A DNA stretch of 64,000 nucleotides from Rhabdophis nuchalis (taxonomy: Eukaryota; Chordata; Lepidosauria; Squamata; Natricidae), in assembly GCA_039707465.1 (NCBI GenBank), contig CM077648.1, forward strand, positions 23,374,119 to 23,438,118, written 5' to 3'. Each line of letters starts with the position of its first letter. Position 1 is the stretch's first letter. The translations under genes were made by a program, and so were the position numbers. Under the pieces are notes generated by a model. It was not told the DNA's origin. It saw only the letters and a list, made by a program, of their open reading frames with translations, and made no database searches. Shown in pieces: positions 53,991 through 64,000 of this stretch.

Positions 53991-54492
53991 ACTTAATGTT
54001 ATGTGTGAATATGTCCCTTTCTTAAAGTGGTTTTAAAAGCTCAATATTAACTTGTGGAAAGATACAGCCCCATTTAGGCCTCAGATAGATATCATGACAG
54101 CCAGAAGTAATGCACTTATAAACAAAAACCAATTAATCCTGCACTGGAAGAAATTAATGTAGTGGCTGGTGGTGGAAAGCCACAACCATAACTTCCTACA
54201 AACTCCATCAAACCTAAAACACACAATGCCAGCAGAGATAAGCTCATCCATGGAGCAACTTAGTCACCAACGAAACAAGCAAACACAAAGCTCCAGAATA
54301 CTTTTAGTACATGTTCTTTATCCATTGAAGAGCCAGAACACTGGATGGGGCTCACAGAAGCCTCGCTCAGCACTGAGAAAGACTTCCATCCTTGTTCTTT
54401 TTTTGCACAGAAATTGAAATAGTTTTCATTTGGCAACCTCTGAATCACATGGTTGGAAGGGACTTCGGAGATCTTTTAGTGATTTAGTTTAG

Positions 54493-54755
54493 CAGGGTCT
54501 CCAACATTGGCAACTTTAAGCCTGGCAGACTTCAACTCCCATAATTCCTCAGCCAGCTTTGTGGGCTGAGGAATTCTGGGAGTTGAAGTCCTCCAGGCTT
54601 AAAGTTGTCAAGATTGGAGACTCCTGATCTAGTCTAGACCCCTGATCGAGCTGAAGTCCCTGATCTTAAAGTTGTCAAGATTGGGGATCCCTGGTCTTAA
54701 AGTTGTCAAGATTGGGGATCCCTGATCTTAAAGTTGTCAAGATTGGAGACCCCTG
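54493..54755. mobile_element. Fold-back hAT MITE with tandemly repeated right end
   Basis: A copy of the fold-back type (CAGGGTCTCCAACATTGG...CAAGATTGGAGACTCCTG, to about 54629) followed by three 31-bp repeats of its right end (CTTAAAGTTGTCAAGATTGG at 54665, 54696 and 54727). The 8-bp duplication is not clear. Confidence 0.8.
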
Positions 54756-54872
54756 ATCTAGTCCCCCTGCCTTGGACCTGTCAAATCCAAGAGCACCCCC
54801 TCAGGGACAATTCCGCCCGAATTTGCCACTCTAAATAGTAGACTACACTGCCGCAAGATACAGTGAAGCACA

Positions 54873-54875
<3 letters not shown>

Positions 54876-54921
<46 letters not shown>

Positions 54922-54930
54922 GACAGACAC
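54876..54930. repeat. (CA)n followed by (GACA)n
   Basis: About 21 CA units, then three GACA units, just inside intron 1 and close to the promoter region. Confidence 0.95.
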
Positions 54931-55470
54931 GTCCTGCCAACCACCTGCTTTCCAAAGCGCGCAAAGCCGGCCCGCCGTCACAATACCTGGATGAGCCTCT
55001 CTCGGAACAAGGCGGTGTGTACGCAGCCTGGGACCTCGCCTTTCAGAGCCAGCGAGCCGTTCGCGTTGCTCACCCGCCAGCTGCCCCGCAGGCTGTGCAC
55101 AGCCGCTCCCGCGGGGCTCGGCGAACCTGAGCCGAGCGGGAAGCCGCTCCCGCACACGGCGATCAGAACCGCCAACTCAAGCAGGCGGTGCCCGCTCTTC
55201 ATCCTCGTCAGAAGCTGCTGGCATAGGAGGCGGGCGGTGAGGGGGGGGGGAGGCCGATGGGGGCGCAGCGCCGGGCATGAGAATCCCCTGGTCCCGGGAG
55301 CAGAGTCAACCGAGTTTCCCCGGAAAAGGGAAAACTCCCGTGCGCCTTTGGCCTCCGCGCAGAGGAAGAAATACGCCTGCGCGCATCTTCCCCGCCTCCG
55401 GGCGCTGCAAACGAAGCCTGGCGCTTTTCGCTTCAACGCGTCCGCAAAGCGGGTTCGGAAGTTGGGGAGA
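54930..55470 (-). promoter_or_regulatory. MANBA: CpG-rich promoter region of MANBA
   Basis: GC-rich, CpG-dense sequence surrounds the first coding exon and stands out from the AT-rich flanks, as for a broadly expressed lysosomal gene. No clear TATA box was seen, so transcription probably starts diffusely within this island. An in-frame ATG at 55436 lies 78 codons upstream of the preferred start, and its frame stays open through the island. A CR1 remnant starts within about 300 bases upstream. The boundaries are judged by eye. Confidence 0.7.
54987..55202 (-). CDS. MANBA: Beta-mannosidase exon 1 (signal peptide and start of N-terminal domain)
   Basis: Exon 1 encodes residues 1-72. The chosen ATG at 55202 gives a basic start (MKSGHR) followed by a hydrophobic run (LLELAVLIAVCG), a good secretory signal peptide for a lysosomal enzyme. 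The family-like sequence then begins at SLRGSW (about residue 37) and includes NGS, a possible N-glycosylation site, and EVPGCVHTALF, strongly conserved in beta-mannosidases. The exon ends in phase 0 at CAG before a GTATTG donor. The in-frame ATG at 55436 would add 78 basic, proline-rich residues ahead of the signal peptide and is judged less likely. The nearest downstream exon is 9.4 kb away. Confidence 0.93.
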
Positions 55471-55496
55471 GAAGCCGAACTAGTGTGGCTAGTCTA

Positions 55497-56150
55497 GTGA
55501 AGGGAAGGACCAGGGGTGGCAATGTAAGCAGTGTCCCAATATTTGAGGGGCTGCCCCAGAGAGGAAGGGGTCAAGCTGTTTTTCCAAAGCACCTGAAGGC
55601 CAGACAAGGAATAATGGGTGGAAACTGAACAAGGAGAATCCTTCCCTTTCCCCACCATCCATTCAGAGCTGAAGAAGCTTCTTGGATGAGAAGCGAAACG
55701 TCTTCAAAAGGAAAAAACAAACAAAGTTCAGTTGCCTCTTGAAAAAGCACCTTTGCTCTAGGAGAGATTCAACCTAGAAATAAGGAGAATGTTTCTGACA
55801 GCGAGAACAAACAGTAGAACAGCATGCCTTTGGAAGTTGTGGGAAGCTTTCACTGGAAGCTTTCAGGAAGCTTTCAAGAAGCTTTCACTGGAAGGTTTCA
55901 AGAAGAGACTGAACAGCCATCTGTCAAAAATGGTGTAGGGTCTCCTGCTTGGGTGAGGGTTGGGCTAGATCAGGGGTCTGCAAAGTCGGCTCTTTTAAGA
56001 CTGGTGGACTTCAACTCCCTGAATTCCCCAGCCAGCTATGCTGGCTGGTGAACTCTAGGAGTTGAAGTCCACCAGTCTTAAAAGAGCCGACTTTGCAGAC
56101 CCCTGGACTAGAGGACTTAAAAGATCCCTTCCAACTCTGTTACAGTATTC
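55497..56150 (+). mobile_element. CR1 LINE 3' fragment with two inserted pieces
   Basis: Plus-strand CR1 end: GTGTCCCAATATTTGAGGGG, GGGTGGAAACTGAACAAGGAG, then the 3' end GATCCCTTCCAACTCTGTTA. It is broken by an inverted-repeat element piece (55636-55755) and a fold-back hAT MITE (55971-56105). It lies about 300 bases upstream of the MANBA start. Confidence 0.82.
55971..56105. mobile_element. Fold-back hAT MITE nested in CR1
   Basis: CAGGGGTCTGCAAAGTCGG and its inverse; the centre is CCAGCCAGCTATGCTGGCTGG. Flanks GGCTAGAT and GACTAGAG match at 6 of 8. Nearly identical to 48452-48586. Confidence 0.88.
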
Positions 56151-56508
56151 TGTTATTCAAGTGGGTGCCGCGTGATCCCCTCTAGATGTGGGTGATGGTT
56201 CGAGATGGTGGCACGGCCTCTTCTAAGAATGGCAAAAGGTGGCGCTGGTGCTGTTCTTTTCCCGCCACCCCACACTTTGGAAACTTCTTTTCCAGACACA
56301 CCCCTTCCAAATTTCAGCTTCAACCTTAAACTGTCTACCATGGACCTCACCCCCTTCTTAAGAGGCCGTAAAGGGGGCATGCATAAGTACATCAGCATGC
56401 CTACTGTTCCTGTCCTGCTGTCATTTACCCATTTATCTATATTCATTTCCTTTGTTCATGTCCATGTTCATACCTATACCTGCTATCTTGTAGATGTTTG
56501 ACAAACTA

Positions 56509-57021
56509 ATCTATATAAATAAAAATGTAACAAGAGTTTGTTCAAAACCGCTAATCTCCAAAAGTACTGCATCGATCGCTTCCAAATTTTCACACAACGT
56601 TCCTTTCAAGTACGGCACCAATGATATATATAGATTGTGTAGATGTCACACCTGTGCCAGGTACACGCAACAGAAATGTAAAAACTTATTAAAAAGGTAG
56701 GTAAATGAATACAGAGAGCAGTGGGCCACAGGTATTATGTCATTCTTTATGACATAAAATACTCTGTCCATAAGATAGGTAGGTAGGCATCTATAGGGAT
56801 AGAGAGAGGGAGGGAGAAATAAGGTAGGTAGGTAGGTAGGTAGGTAAGTAGGTAGGTAGGTAGAGGGCTAGAGAGTGGGAGAAATACAGTAGGTAGGTAG
56901 GTTGGGGGTTATACGGTGGTTGTGTGTACGTGTTTGTGTGTGCAGGTGTAGATCTACACACAGATTGATTGGCCATTTAACCAGACTGCCACAGCAAAGT
57001 GTGGCCGGGAACAGCTAGTAA
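56509..57021 (-). repeat. Unclassified CTAGCTGTACCCG family, reverse copy
   Basis: Starts with ATCTATATAAATAAAAATGT (inverse of the family's right end) and ends CACAGCAAAGTGTGGCCGGG AACAGCTAGT, the inverse head. Contains a GTAG microsatellite at 56822-56863. Confidence 0.75.
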
Positions 57022-57089
57022 ATAAATAAGTTCCCTCTTGTGGTTTGGCAAAGTGACTCAGTTTTTAAAATTGCCTTCTCTTCCCCCCA

Positions 57090-57256
57090 CCCCACCCTTT
57101 TTGGGTCAAGTTTGCATTGGTGAGGTCAGGAGCAAACGACCCTACGAGCAAACTGGAAGTACAGCAGTGACCCAGATCTGCCACACCCCGAACTGGTTCT
57201 CCTACGGACTGCCATCTTGATTTTCAGTTCTGACATGACAAGCCCAACATGTTCAC
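57090..57256. mobile_element. hAT-like element fragment
   Basis: The right end has CATGTTCACCATCACTGG, as in the 25431 family. The left part is lost or unclear. Confidence 0.45.
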
Positions 57257-57769
57257 CATCACTGGCGTAGGGCATAAGATTTGGGGCATCATTGCGGGGG
57301 GGGGGGGGGGGAGAGGCATAGAAATTTTCAGCAGTCAGACATACTTTAAAAAAAAAATTATGGTAGCATATTGCCATGTTGAACAGCGTAGTTACATCAA
57401 GGAGGGTGTAACTGGAGCTTTTTTTTTAAAATGCCAATCACAAGATAGCAAAACAACAAATAATGTAAAACAAAACATCCCATTGTTTTCCTGTACTAGG
57501 ATAGTGTAAAACAGGGACCAATAAGGGCTGAATGAGAAGTATTGTATTTTATCTTCCACATAAATTAAGAATGATGCTGCTATGGTTATGTAAGACCATA
57601 TCCTGATATCATGGGAATCTGCCCAGGTAGATAGAAAGACCAGATGCAATTCATAAACTAGATCCAGTTCTGTCTCCCACACAGAAGGGAAATGGCACAT
57701 TAAGATGACCAAATTTGATAATCTAGTACCGGAAAGAATCACATTTATCACTTATACCTCTTAACTCAG

Positions 57770-58072
57770 GGCGTGGGGGCCGGATTCAGCCTGCGGTGGG
57801 TGCTTAGATCTGACCCGCAGGCCCACCCTGGAAATAGCAAAGGACAAGCCTGCAGTGCCTATGCCAGTGAAAATGGAGCTCCGTTTTCACTGGCAGAGGT
57901 TGCTGGAGGCTGTCACAGCTGAAAACGAACCTCAGGAGCCCTTTTTCACTGGCAGAACGCTCAGACCACCACAGGTGCCACCAATATGAGTGATGTCAAA
58001 CTGGCCATGCCCACTCTGCCTCCCCCATCCCTCCAAGGTCAAACACAACCCTGATGTGGCCTTCACCCCTAT
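57770..58072. mobile_element. hAT-like MITE fragment, CAGGGRTGTCAAAC family
   Basis: Interior of the family (GGCCGGATTCAGCCTGCGG, AACACAACCCTGATGTGGCC) with both ends degraded. Confidence 0.72.
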
Positions 58073-58404
58073 CTTAGCTAATGCATAATGACTAAGTCAT
58101 AAGTGAGTTATTTTTTTCAAACATCACTGACTTCTTTCAGCCCCTTAATATCTAATGATGTTGATTTAAAGAGTACCATCCATCTGATTCCATAATAGAT
58201 TGATTAGCTTTTAAAATACAGTTGCAATAATTTAAATTACTCTTTCAACAAGAAGATGAAATTTAATTTTATAGTTAACCTGTTTAACTGCAAAAGCACA
58301 AAATAATTTATTAAGATATCTAGTTCGTTGAATTTCCAAAATACATAGACCATATATTTGTTATCTAGAACCAATAATTAGGCATACTGAAAGAGCTACA
58401 CTGA

Positions 58405-59530
58405 ATTGTTATAAATAGAAATTTTTATTAAAAATTATAACCATAGTTATAAAAAAAACTAATACAAAGAACAATAAGAACAATAAAAATAAAGCTACCG
58501 AAAAGAACACCTTCAACAATCTTGATCTTCAGCCCCTTCAAATAATGTCCTTCACATAAAATTCTTCAAAGCTTTAACAAACTTTTTTGTATATCGGATA
58601 ATTTAGGAAAGTTTTTCAGGTCACTCTCTTGGTTTGTTATTTGTGCATCCCTTTTAATTATTAAGACATCAGCTGTTGTCTTGCTTTGTTTTTGTATGTT
58701 CAGTGTTGTATCTTTTTCTATTTGATTCTTTTGGCTTCTCCTTTTAAAATCCTCTTTCAGTCATCTGGCAAAACTTGTTCTTCTTCCATAAATGAAGTTT
58801 ATTTACAGAGGCAAATATTCTTTAACTTCTGGTTAATTGTTCAAAAATATCCTTCAATATGTCAAATGTTGAAGTATTTTGCTCCATTCTCCAGTATGTC
58901 CTTCTCCATTAATTGTAATCTTCTGCTTCCCACTAGTATCCAAGCTTCAAAGAACCATTCCATCATGTTATTTAAAAAAATAAAAATTAAAATATTTCCC
59001 ACAGAAAAATTATTGTAATTAATTCCAGAATCTTATTTCAAATTTATCTGGACCCCTGGTACAATTTATAGCTTTTTCAAATCAGTTTTAATCAGGTTTC
59101 TGCTTCTAATTCCAAGATTTTTTTAAATCCTAAACTTGTATTTAAATCTTTTTTGGCTAAGGATTGAAAGAAAATTATCTGGAACTGTCAAACTTGTCAA
59201 TCCATAGTTCTCCAATAATTGAAAAGCAGTTAACAATCAATTTCTGAATGTGATTAGAAAAAGAAGCAGCGAACTTAATGTTTTTAAAGACACTAATTGT
59301 GAGTACATCAAGATATCTATTCCTTTGTCTTCCAAAGGAACAATTGTAAGGAGCGCTTGTGGCGATCTCAGATCCTCTTTGTCCAGAGAATTATTACAGC
59401 TTGTCAACTCGCCAGCTGTTCATTCTGCTGCTGTCAGCGGCTCTGCTTTTAGTGGAACCATCTTCAATTCACTATTTCTCCCCCCCAAAGTCTCCCAACT
59501 TACAAAATTCACATTATGACTTTTTATGCT
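58405..59530 (-). other. Possible decayed retroelement
   Basis: On the minus strand this block starts G-rich (GGGAGACTTTGGGGGGGAGA near 59490), becomes A-rich, and ends AATTTTTAATAAAAATTTC near 58410. Frames broken by many stops include MEKDILENGAKYFNI. Layout and base composition recall an L1-type 5' UTR plus a decayed ORF1. GCTACACTGAATTG (near 58400) and GCTACCGAGAATTG (near 59530) might be a worn target duplication. Weak call. Confidence 0.3.
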
Positions 59531-59533
59531 ACC

Positions 59534-59569
59534 GAGAATTGAACCAATGAGTGTAATTGAACCAATGAG
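59534..59569. repeat. Two-copy 18-bp tandem repeat
   Basis: AATTGAACCAATGAGTGT occurs twice head to tail. Confidence 0.85.
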
Positions 59570-60377
59570 TGTCTTTTTAGTGAAAAGTGTACCCTAAGAT
59601 TCTAGTAGGAGGTCCTTGGGGAAAAAATGGATATCTGATTCAGGAAAATACTTCCCAAAAGACAAGATGTTGTTAATTGACAACAAAAGGGCTTGATGAT
59701 AGTTAGACAATTTGGGATTCAACAAATGTATAGAACATAGGAATTCAATGGTTAGATTACTATACATGAAAGCTCAGTGTTCAAAGATGAAGTATCACCA
59801 AATATTAGTTCTAAAAACAGTAGTACTGTTACCATCCGAGGAAGCACATGGCAGTTTAGGGGCAAACACTGTTCATTCTTTATTTCTAAAAATTACTCAT
59901 TTTTAACTGGAAGCATTAAATAGGCTTTATATCATACTCTATTACATTTATTTGTTATTTTGTCTGCTAGTCAAAAGACTATCCTAGTAGCTTTTGTTTC
60001 TGTTACTTCTAACAAGTTTGTTTTGCTATTATATTTTACATTTTTGTTGCATTAATTTATAGGGAAAAACAAACACTGAAGTCATTTGCTATTATTTATA
60101 TTGATATAGACAAATCAAAGGCCATAAAACATGCAACAGGTTTTTCTAATATCTATTACTAGGTAGCTTGGCTCAAAGGGTTCCAATCTAAATCATGTCC
60201 ATTGGGCATTAGAATACACAATTTTTGCAAATGCTACTCTCCTTCCCCAAAACTATATGCAAAACAACAAAGTCTGCATTTTCCTTTAACGCACTTAAAG
60301 CTTCTGCTTACTTCTTATTTTTTATTAGTTACCAAAATTAAGGTAACTAATTAGCTAAATTATGTGGATTTAATTAT
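59570..60377. other. Upstream intergenic, unassigned
   Basis: AT-rich sequence with no recognised element or gene. Confidence 0.45.
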
Positions 60378-60805
60378 CCATGTATGGCTGTGAAAGTTGG
60401 ACCATAAGAAAGGCTGAGCCCCAAAGAATTGAGGCCTTTGAACTATGGTGCTGGAGAAGACTCCAGCGAGTCCCATGGACTGCAAGGTGATCAAACCGGT
60501 CAGTCCTAGAGGAGATCAACTTTGACTGCTCTTTAGAAGGCCAGATCCTGAAGATGAAACTCAAATACTTTGGCCACCTAATGAGAAGGAAGGACTCACT
60601 GGAGAAGAGCCTAATGCTGGGAAAGATTGAGGGCAAAAGAAGAAGGGGATGACAGAGGATGAGGTGGCTGGTTGGAGTCACCGAAGCAGTAGGCGTGAAC
60701 TTAAATGGACTCCAGAGGATAGTAGAGGACAGGAAGGCCTGGAGGAATGTTGTCCATTGGGTCATGGTGGGTCGGACACGACTTCACAACTAACAACAGC
60801 AACTT
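60378..60805 (+). mobile_element. BovB (RTE) LINE 3' end
   Basis: Translation on the plus strand gives YGCESWTIRKAEPQRIEAFE, LWCWRRLQRVPWTARRSNRS, LKYFGHLMRRKDSLEKSLML and GKIEGKRRRG, then a stop, then RMRWLVGVTEA and AWRNVVHWV. This is the BovB polymerase C-terminus, followed by the BovB 3' end (ACTTCACAACTAACAACAGC). 5'-truncated, one in-frame stop. Confidence 0.9.
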
Positions 60806-61640
60806 ATCCATGTTAAGGGTGCGACTCCCTTCACCATTTACAATAGGTGAACAGAACCAAACTTATTAAGTTCAAAATATGTGATAAAGCTGCTGAAAAC
60901 ATACCCATTCAAAAGAATAACAATTCAAAGGTCAAGAGTTTGAGTGAAATCATAGCAGAACTATGGATATGAGTTTTAGCAAGTCCTGTTATTAGATTGC
61001 TAATAATATTCATTCTATTCTGACAGAGCAGACGCTGCTTCATCCAACCTATCTTTGTATACCTGTAGTTTCTTAAAACAAGGACTCCAGGGAAATGCAA
61101 CTGCAAATAATCTGGGTTTGGCTGAATTGGTGGCACAATACAGTAGTTTGTTCAAAGCCTAGCATCTCCATAGTCAGTTATCCCTCCATAAATGTTGGAG
61201 GATAACAGTTCACTAAGTGTAGACATCTTAAACTGATTATGGACATTATATTAATACACCATTATCCATGGTGTATTAATCCAGCCAATTAATCTGTAGT
61301 TTAGTGATTGTTGGTTCAGCCACTGTAGCTAATAATGATTTAGCAAATTATGATCAAAGTCATGTGCAATGTGGGAAGCACTTTATTCTCTTAAGCCTAT
61401 CTACTGAGAGGGTTTTTTTTTTGCAAGAAATTATCTAAAATACAGAAAAAAACATCTCAACTTTTCTTACTATGAAGACAAAGAAACTTTAACAACTCAT
61501 TCCTTAAACACTCTGACCAGACAGCAAACTTACCAAGGATGGGACATGACCACATACATACACTATTTTTTCTACCTAATCTATATGATCAAGATCTTCA
61601 GAAGACTTATTTTTGAGTGCTCCCAGCCAATTTGATAGGA
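60806..61640. other. Upstream intergenic, unassigned
   Basis: Nothing recognised except a perfect short hairpin TTAATACACCAT/ATGGTGTATTAA at 61251-61279. Confidence 0.45.
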
Positions 61641-61644
61641 AGTA

Positions 61645-61902
61645 CCATGTTTTTCCAAAAATAAGACATGGTCTTATTTTCTTTTGATCCCCCTCCCCAA
61701 TAAGACCTTGACCTTATTTTCGGGGAGGTATTATTATTTTTGAGGTGCAGGAGGCGACAAGCATGGTCACCTCATGGCTGTTGCTGTGTTGCAATATTTT
61801 GGGGGAGGGCTTATTTTCAAGGGAGGGCTAATTTTAGCGCATGTGCTTAAAAGCCCATTTAGGCTTATTATCCAGGGAGGTCTTATTTTGAGGGAAATAG
61901 GG
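61645..61902. mobile_element. Mariner-like MITE with TA target duplication
   Basis: Ends CCATGTTTTTCCAAAAATAAG and CTTATTTTGAGGGAAATAGGG, flanked by TA (61643-61644 and 61903-61904). Interior AAGACCTTGACCTTATTTTC and TAATTTTAGCGCATGTGCTT match the 50932 copy in reverse. Confidence 0.82.
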
Positions 61903-61976
61903 TAGCTATCAAAGACGCTTTTTGGTAATGGTACTTGTGATGCAGAAGCTCTAGAGACATTACTTGCACACACCCT

Positions 61977-62212
61977 AGGATGAGCCTCGGTGGCACAGTG
62001 GTTAGAGTGCGGTATTGCAGGCTGACTGGCGGTTGCCTGCAATTTGACAGTTCAAATCTCACCAGGCTCAAGCTTGACTCAGCCTTCCAGCCTTCCAAGG
62101 GGGGTAAAATGTGGACCCAGGTTGTTGGGGGCAATAGGCTGACTGTGTAAACCGCTTAGAGAGGGCTGTAAAGCACTGTGAAGCTTATATATAAGTCTAA
62201 GTGGTTTTGCTA
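61977..62212 (+). mobile_element. tRNA-derived SINE
   Basis: Starts GATGAGCCTCGGTGGCACAG TGGTTAGAGTGCGG, with tRNA-like A and B box regions, and ends AAGTCTAAGTGGTTTTGCTA. The best preserved copy of this SINE in the window. Confidence 0.87.
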
Positions 62213-64000
62213 TCTGTTTGGCGCTCAGGGCATTTATATTTATAGAGGTCTTTCAAATGACTTATAGCCCAGGACTGTTTTACAAACTTTAATTTTTATA
62301 ACAGTATTCTTTGGGTTTAATTAATATTACTTTATGGTTTTATTATATTGTAAAATGATCTGAAATACCATTAAAGAATGTCATATTTAGTAAACTAATA
62401 GTGTTTTATCTATCAGTCTTCGTACACGTATGAAATAACACCATCTTAGTCTGAAATTTATTCCTGCAACTGCAACATTCCTGAAATTTTAAGAAGCTGC
62501 TTTGATGGACTGTTCATGTGCAAGTCAAAAGGTTTTCCTTTTTGTATAAAATCAGAATTGTGTTTTCATGCTTCAGAGTTCCCATGAAAATCTGTATGAT
62601 TCTTCCGTAATCTTTAAAGCCCAAAATTATCAAGGTTTTATTTTCCATTTAATTTCAATGGCAATAATCTAGGGAAAAGCCCCCAAAGAGCACATACCGA
62701 CACTTTGTAGTGCTTTTAATGGAAAAACAAAGCTAACACAACTAGTTATAGAGTTTGCGGCTATTAAAACAGGAAGTGACTTGGGCTGTTTCTTCATTTT
62801 TTAATGAAGAAGTGAAAGATTAAAATGTGCAGAACAAAAAATGTCTCTAGATTTATAGCATACTTGTCCTGGTAGTTTTTCATATTTTTATGAGCACAAA
62901 ATTCATTTCTTTTTTTGTTGCAATCCTAATTATTAGTATCCCAATTATCTAATACTTTTTTTTGTTACATTTGTGAAGTACTCAGGATAGAAATTTTCAA
63001 CATGTACTAAATACAGATGTAATTGGATGTGACTGCCCTGCCAGGCTACACCCATTACTTACTGCTGTCAGAGAACTTTTATAAACACACAGAAGGCCAG
63101 CTAATATTGTCCTTGATTAGAATGGACCAAACCAAAACTAACCAAAAAAAACCCATTAAGTACATGTCTCTTTTAGAGTACTATAAATTGATTTCATACA
63201 CCACATACAAAGAGTGTACCAAAACTCAGCTCCCCTAGGGCAACCACAAGTCCCCTCCACCATATTCAATGTATTTACTGGTAGGAATATTCAAAGGACA
63301 TGTGCCAAGAAAATAAGTGTTGAGATGAAAATTGCCAATTGGAACATTTAATGCATTGGGGCCTGTCTTTTGGTACACTCTATGAGATTGGGAAAAGTAA
63401 CCCATGATGGTTCCGATTGACCACATGTATATATCTTCTCATGTCACAACTTGATTGAAAAGTATATGCCCAAATGCTTCTTTCCAGAAATTTGAAGAGA
63501 CCTGGGTGAAAATTTTCACAGCAGTAGCTTTTTAGTTTACTGAGCAAATCTCCTAAAGCTGTTTCAGACAACCAGAAATAGTTCTAGCAGATGCTCAAGT
63601 CAAAATATGCATCTTTTTTGAACCATTTGTGTTCATTTCCACAGCCAGCAAAAAATAATAGCCACACATTAAAATATCATTTTCCCTTTGGGCTTCATAT
63701 TTAGAGAGAGAGGGAGGGAGGGAAGGAGAGAGAATAGGCAAATTAGGTTATATTCACACATTCTTCCTGTGGGGACCTTGATCACCCCAAATATCATGGG
63801 GGGACAGGGACTGCAATTTTTGTCTCAAGGCTGGCAGGGTCATTCATATCCAATGAAGCATTGGACATGTGGAATTATTCCAAAAGGCAGGCACTGTTAT
63901 CTAAATGGCACTCCTTCTGGGTCCCACCTGGTGGGACTTCAAGGGAGAAACCCCACGCCTGCCCATCCTACTAGAATGAATACGATGACTATTCTTGAGA
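62213..64000. other. Upstream intergenic, unassigned
   Basis: AT-rich, with no gene or repeat recognised. In mammals UBE2D3 lies on this side of MANBA; its C-terminal coding motif was looked for and not seen. A GA-rich tract lies at 63703-63732. Confidence 0.45.

Larger units (their letters stand above)
3715..55202 (-). other. MANBA: Beta-mannosidase gene, exons 1-11 (5' part of gene)
   Basis: This span covers the visible part of one split gene read leftward. The product is a family GH2 lysosomal exo-beta-mannosidase, which removes terminal beta-mannose in the last steps of N-glycan breakdown. Eleven exons join in frame (216, 95, 106, 171, 124, 176, 111, 152, 118, 87 and 168 bases) to give 508 codons without a stop, against about 880 residues for the vertebrate family. 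Exon order and phases follow the mammalian protein as I remember it. Seen motifs in order: [56 protein letters not shown] and WSGNNE. The nucleophile region and C-terminal domains are absent and should lie left of the window. In mammals NFKB1 and UBE2D3 flank this gene; neither was recognised here. Confidence 0.96.

Noticed and set aside
61977..62060. Possible tRNA gene
   Set aside because: A tRNA-like head with A and B boxes is present, but it is joined to the SINE body found in two other copies. The cloverleaf is not intact.
62213..64000. 3' end of UBE2D3, the mammalian neighbour
   Set aside because: The expected C-terminal coding motif was not seen, and no polyadenylation context can be tied to it.

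Overview
This window is vertebrate nuclear DNA. It holds the 5' two-thirds of one split gene, the orthologue of lysosomal beta-mannosidase (MANBA), on the minus strand. The repeats fit a squamate reptile and probably a snake: Sauria-type SINEs with a BovB-like 3' end, BovB fragments, CR1 copies with ATTCT tails, GC-rich L2-like LINEs, and many small hAT elements. The snake call is inference from repeats; no sequence search was possible.

Eleven MANBA exons are placed to the base. Exon 1 (54987-55202) lies in a CpG-rich promoter. Exons 2 to 11 follow leftward, ending with exon 11 at 3715-3882. All splice sites are GT-AG, every reading phase closes, and the exons give 508 residues without a stop. 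The last residues include the WSGNNE motif with the predicted acid/base glutamate. The nucleophile exon and the C-terminus should lie left of base 1; no exon was recognised in 1-3714. Right of 55.5 kb is upstream intergenic sequence with no gene recognised.

The introns (0.6 to 9.6 kb) are filled with mobile elements, often nested. Target-site duplications (TSDs) can be read for many. Intron 5 holds an L1-type element carrying only ORF1 (26987-28978), with a 16-bp TSD that starts 6 bases from the exon 5 splice donor. It also holds a CR1 LINE (21609-23909) with a 738-codon open frame, inserted into a Sauria SINE. Intron 3 holds a 2.2-kb hAT-like element (39813-42040) with a perfect 8-bp TSD, a CpG-rich block, a 100-bp-arm inverted repeat and a GA-rich minisatellite. 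Intron 4 holds a family of unknown class, split by an hAT element and an L2 copy.

Outside MANBA there is no evidence of a functional host gene, RNA gene, CRISPR array or operon-like system. The other open frames are LINE remains or low-complexity sequence read antisense. The most interesting material is the transposon biology: an ORF1-only L1 lineage, hAT elements with unusual internal cargo, and an unclassified dispersed family.
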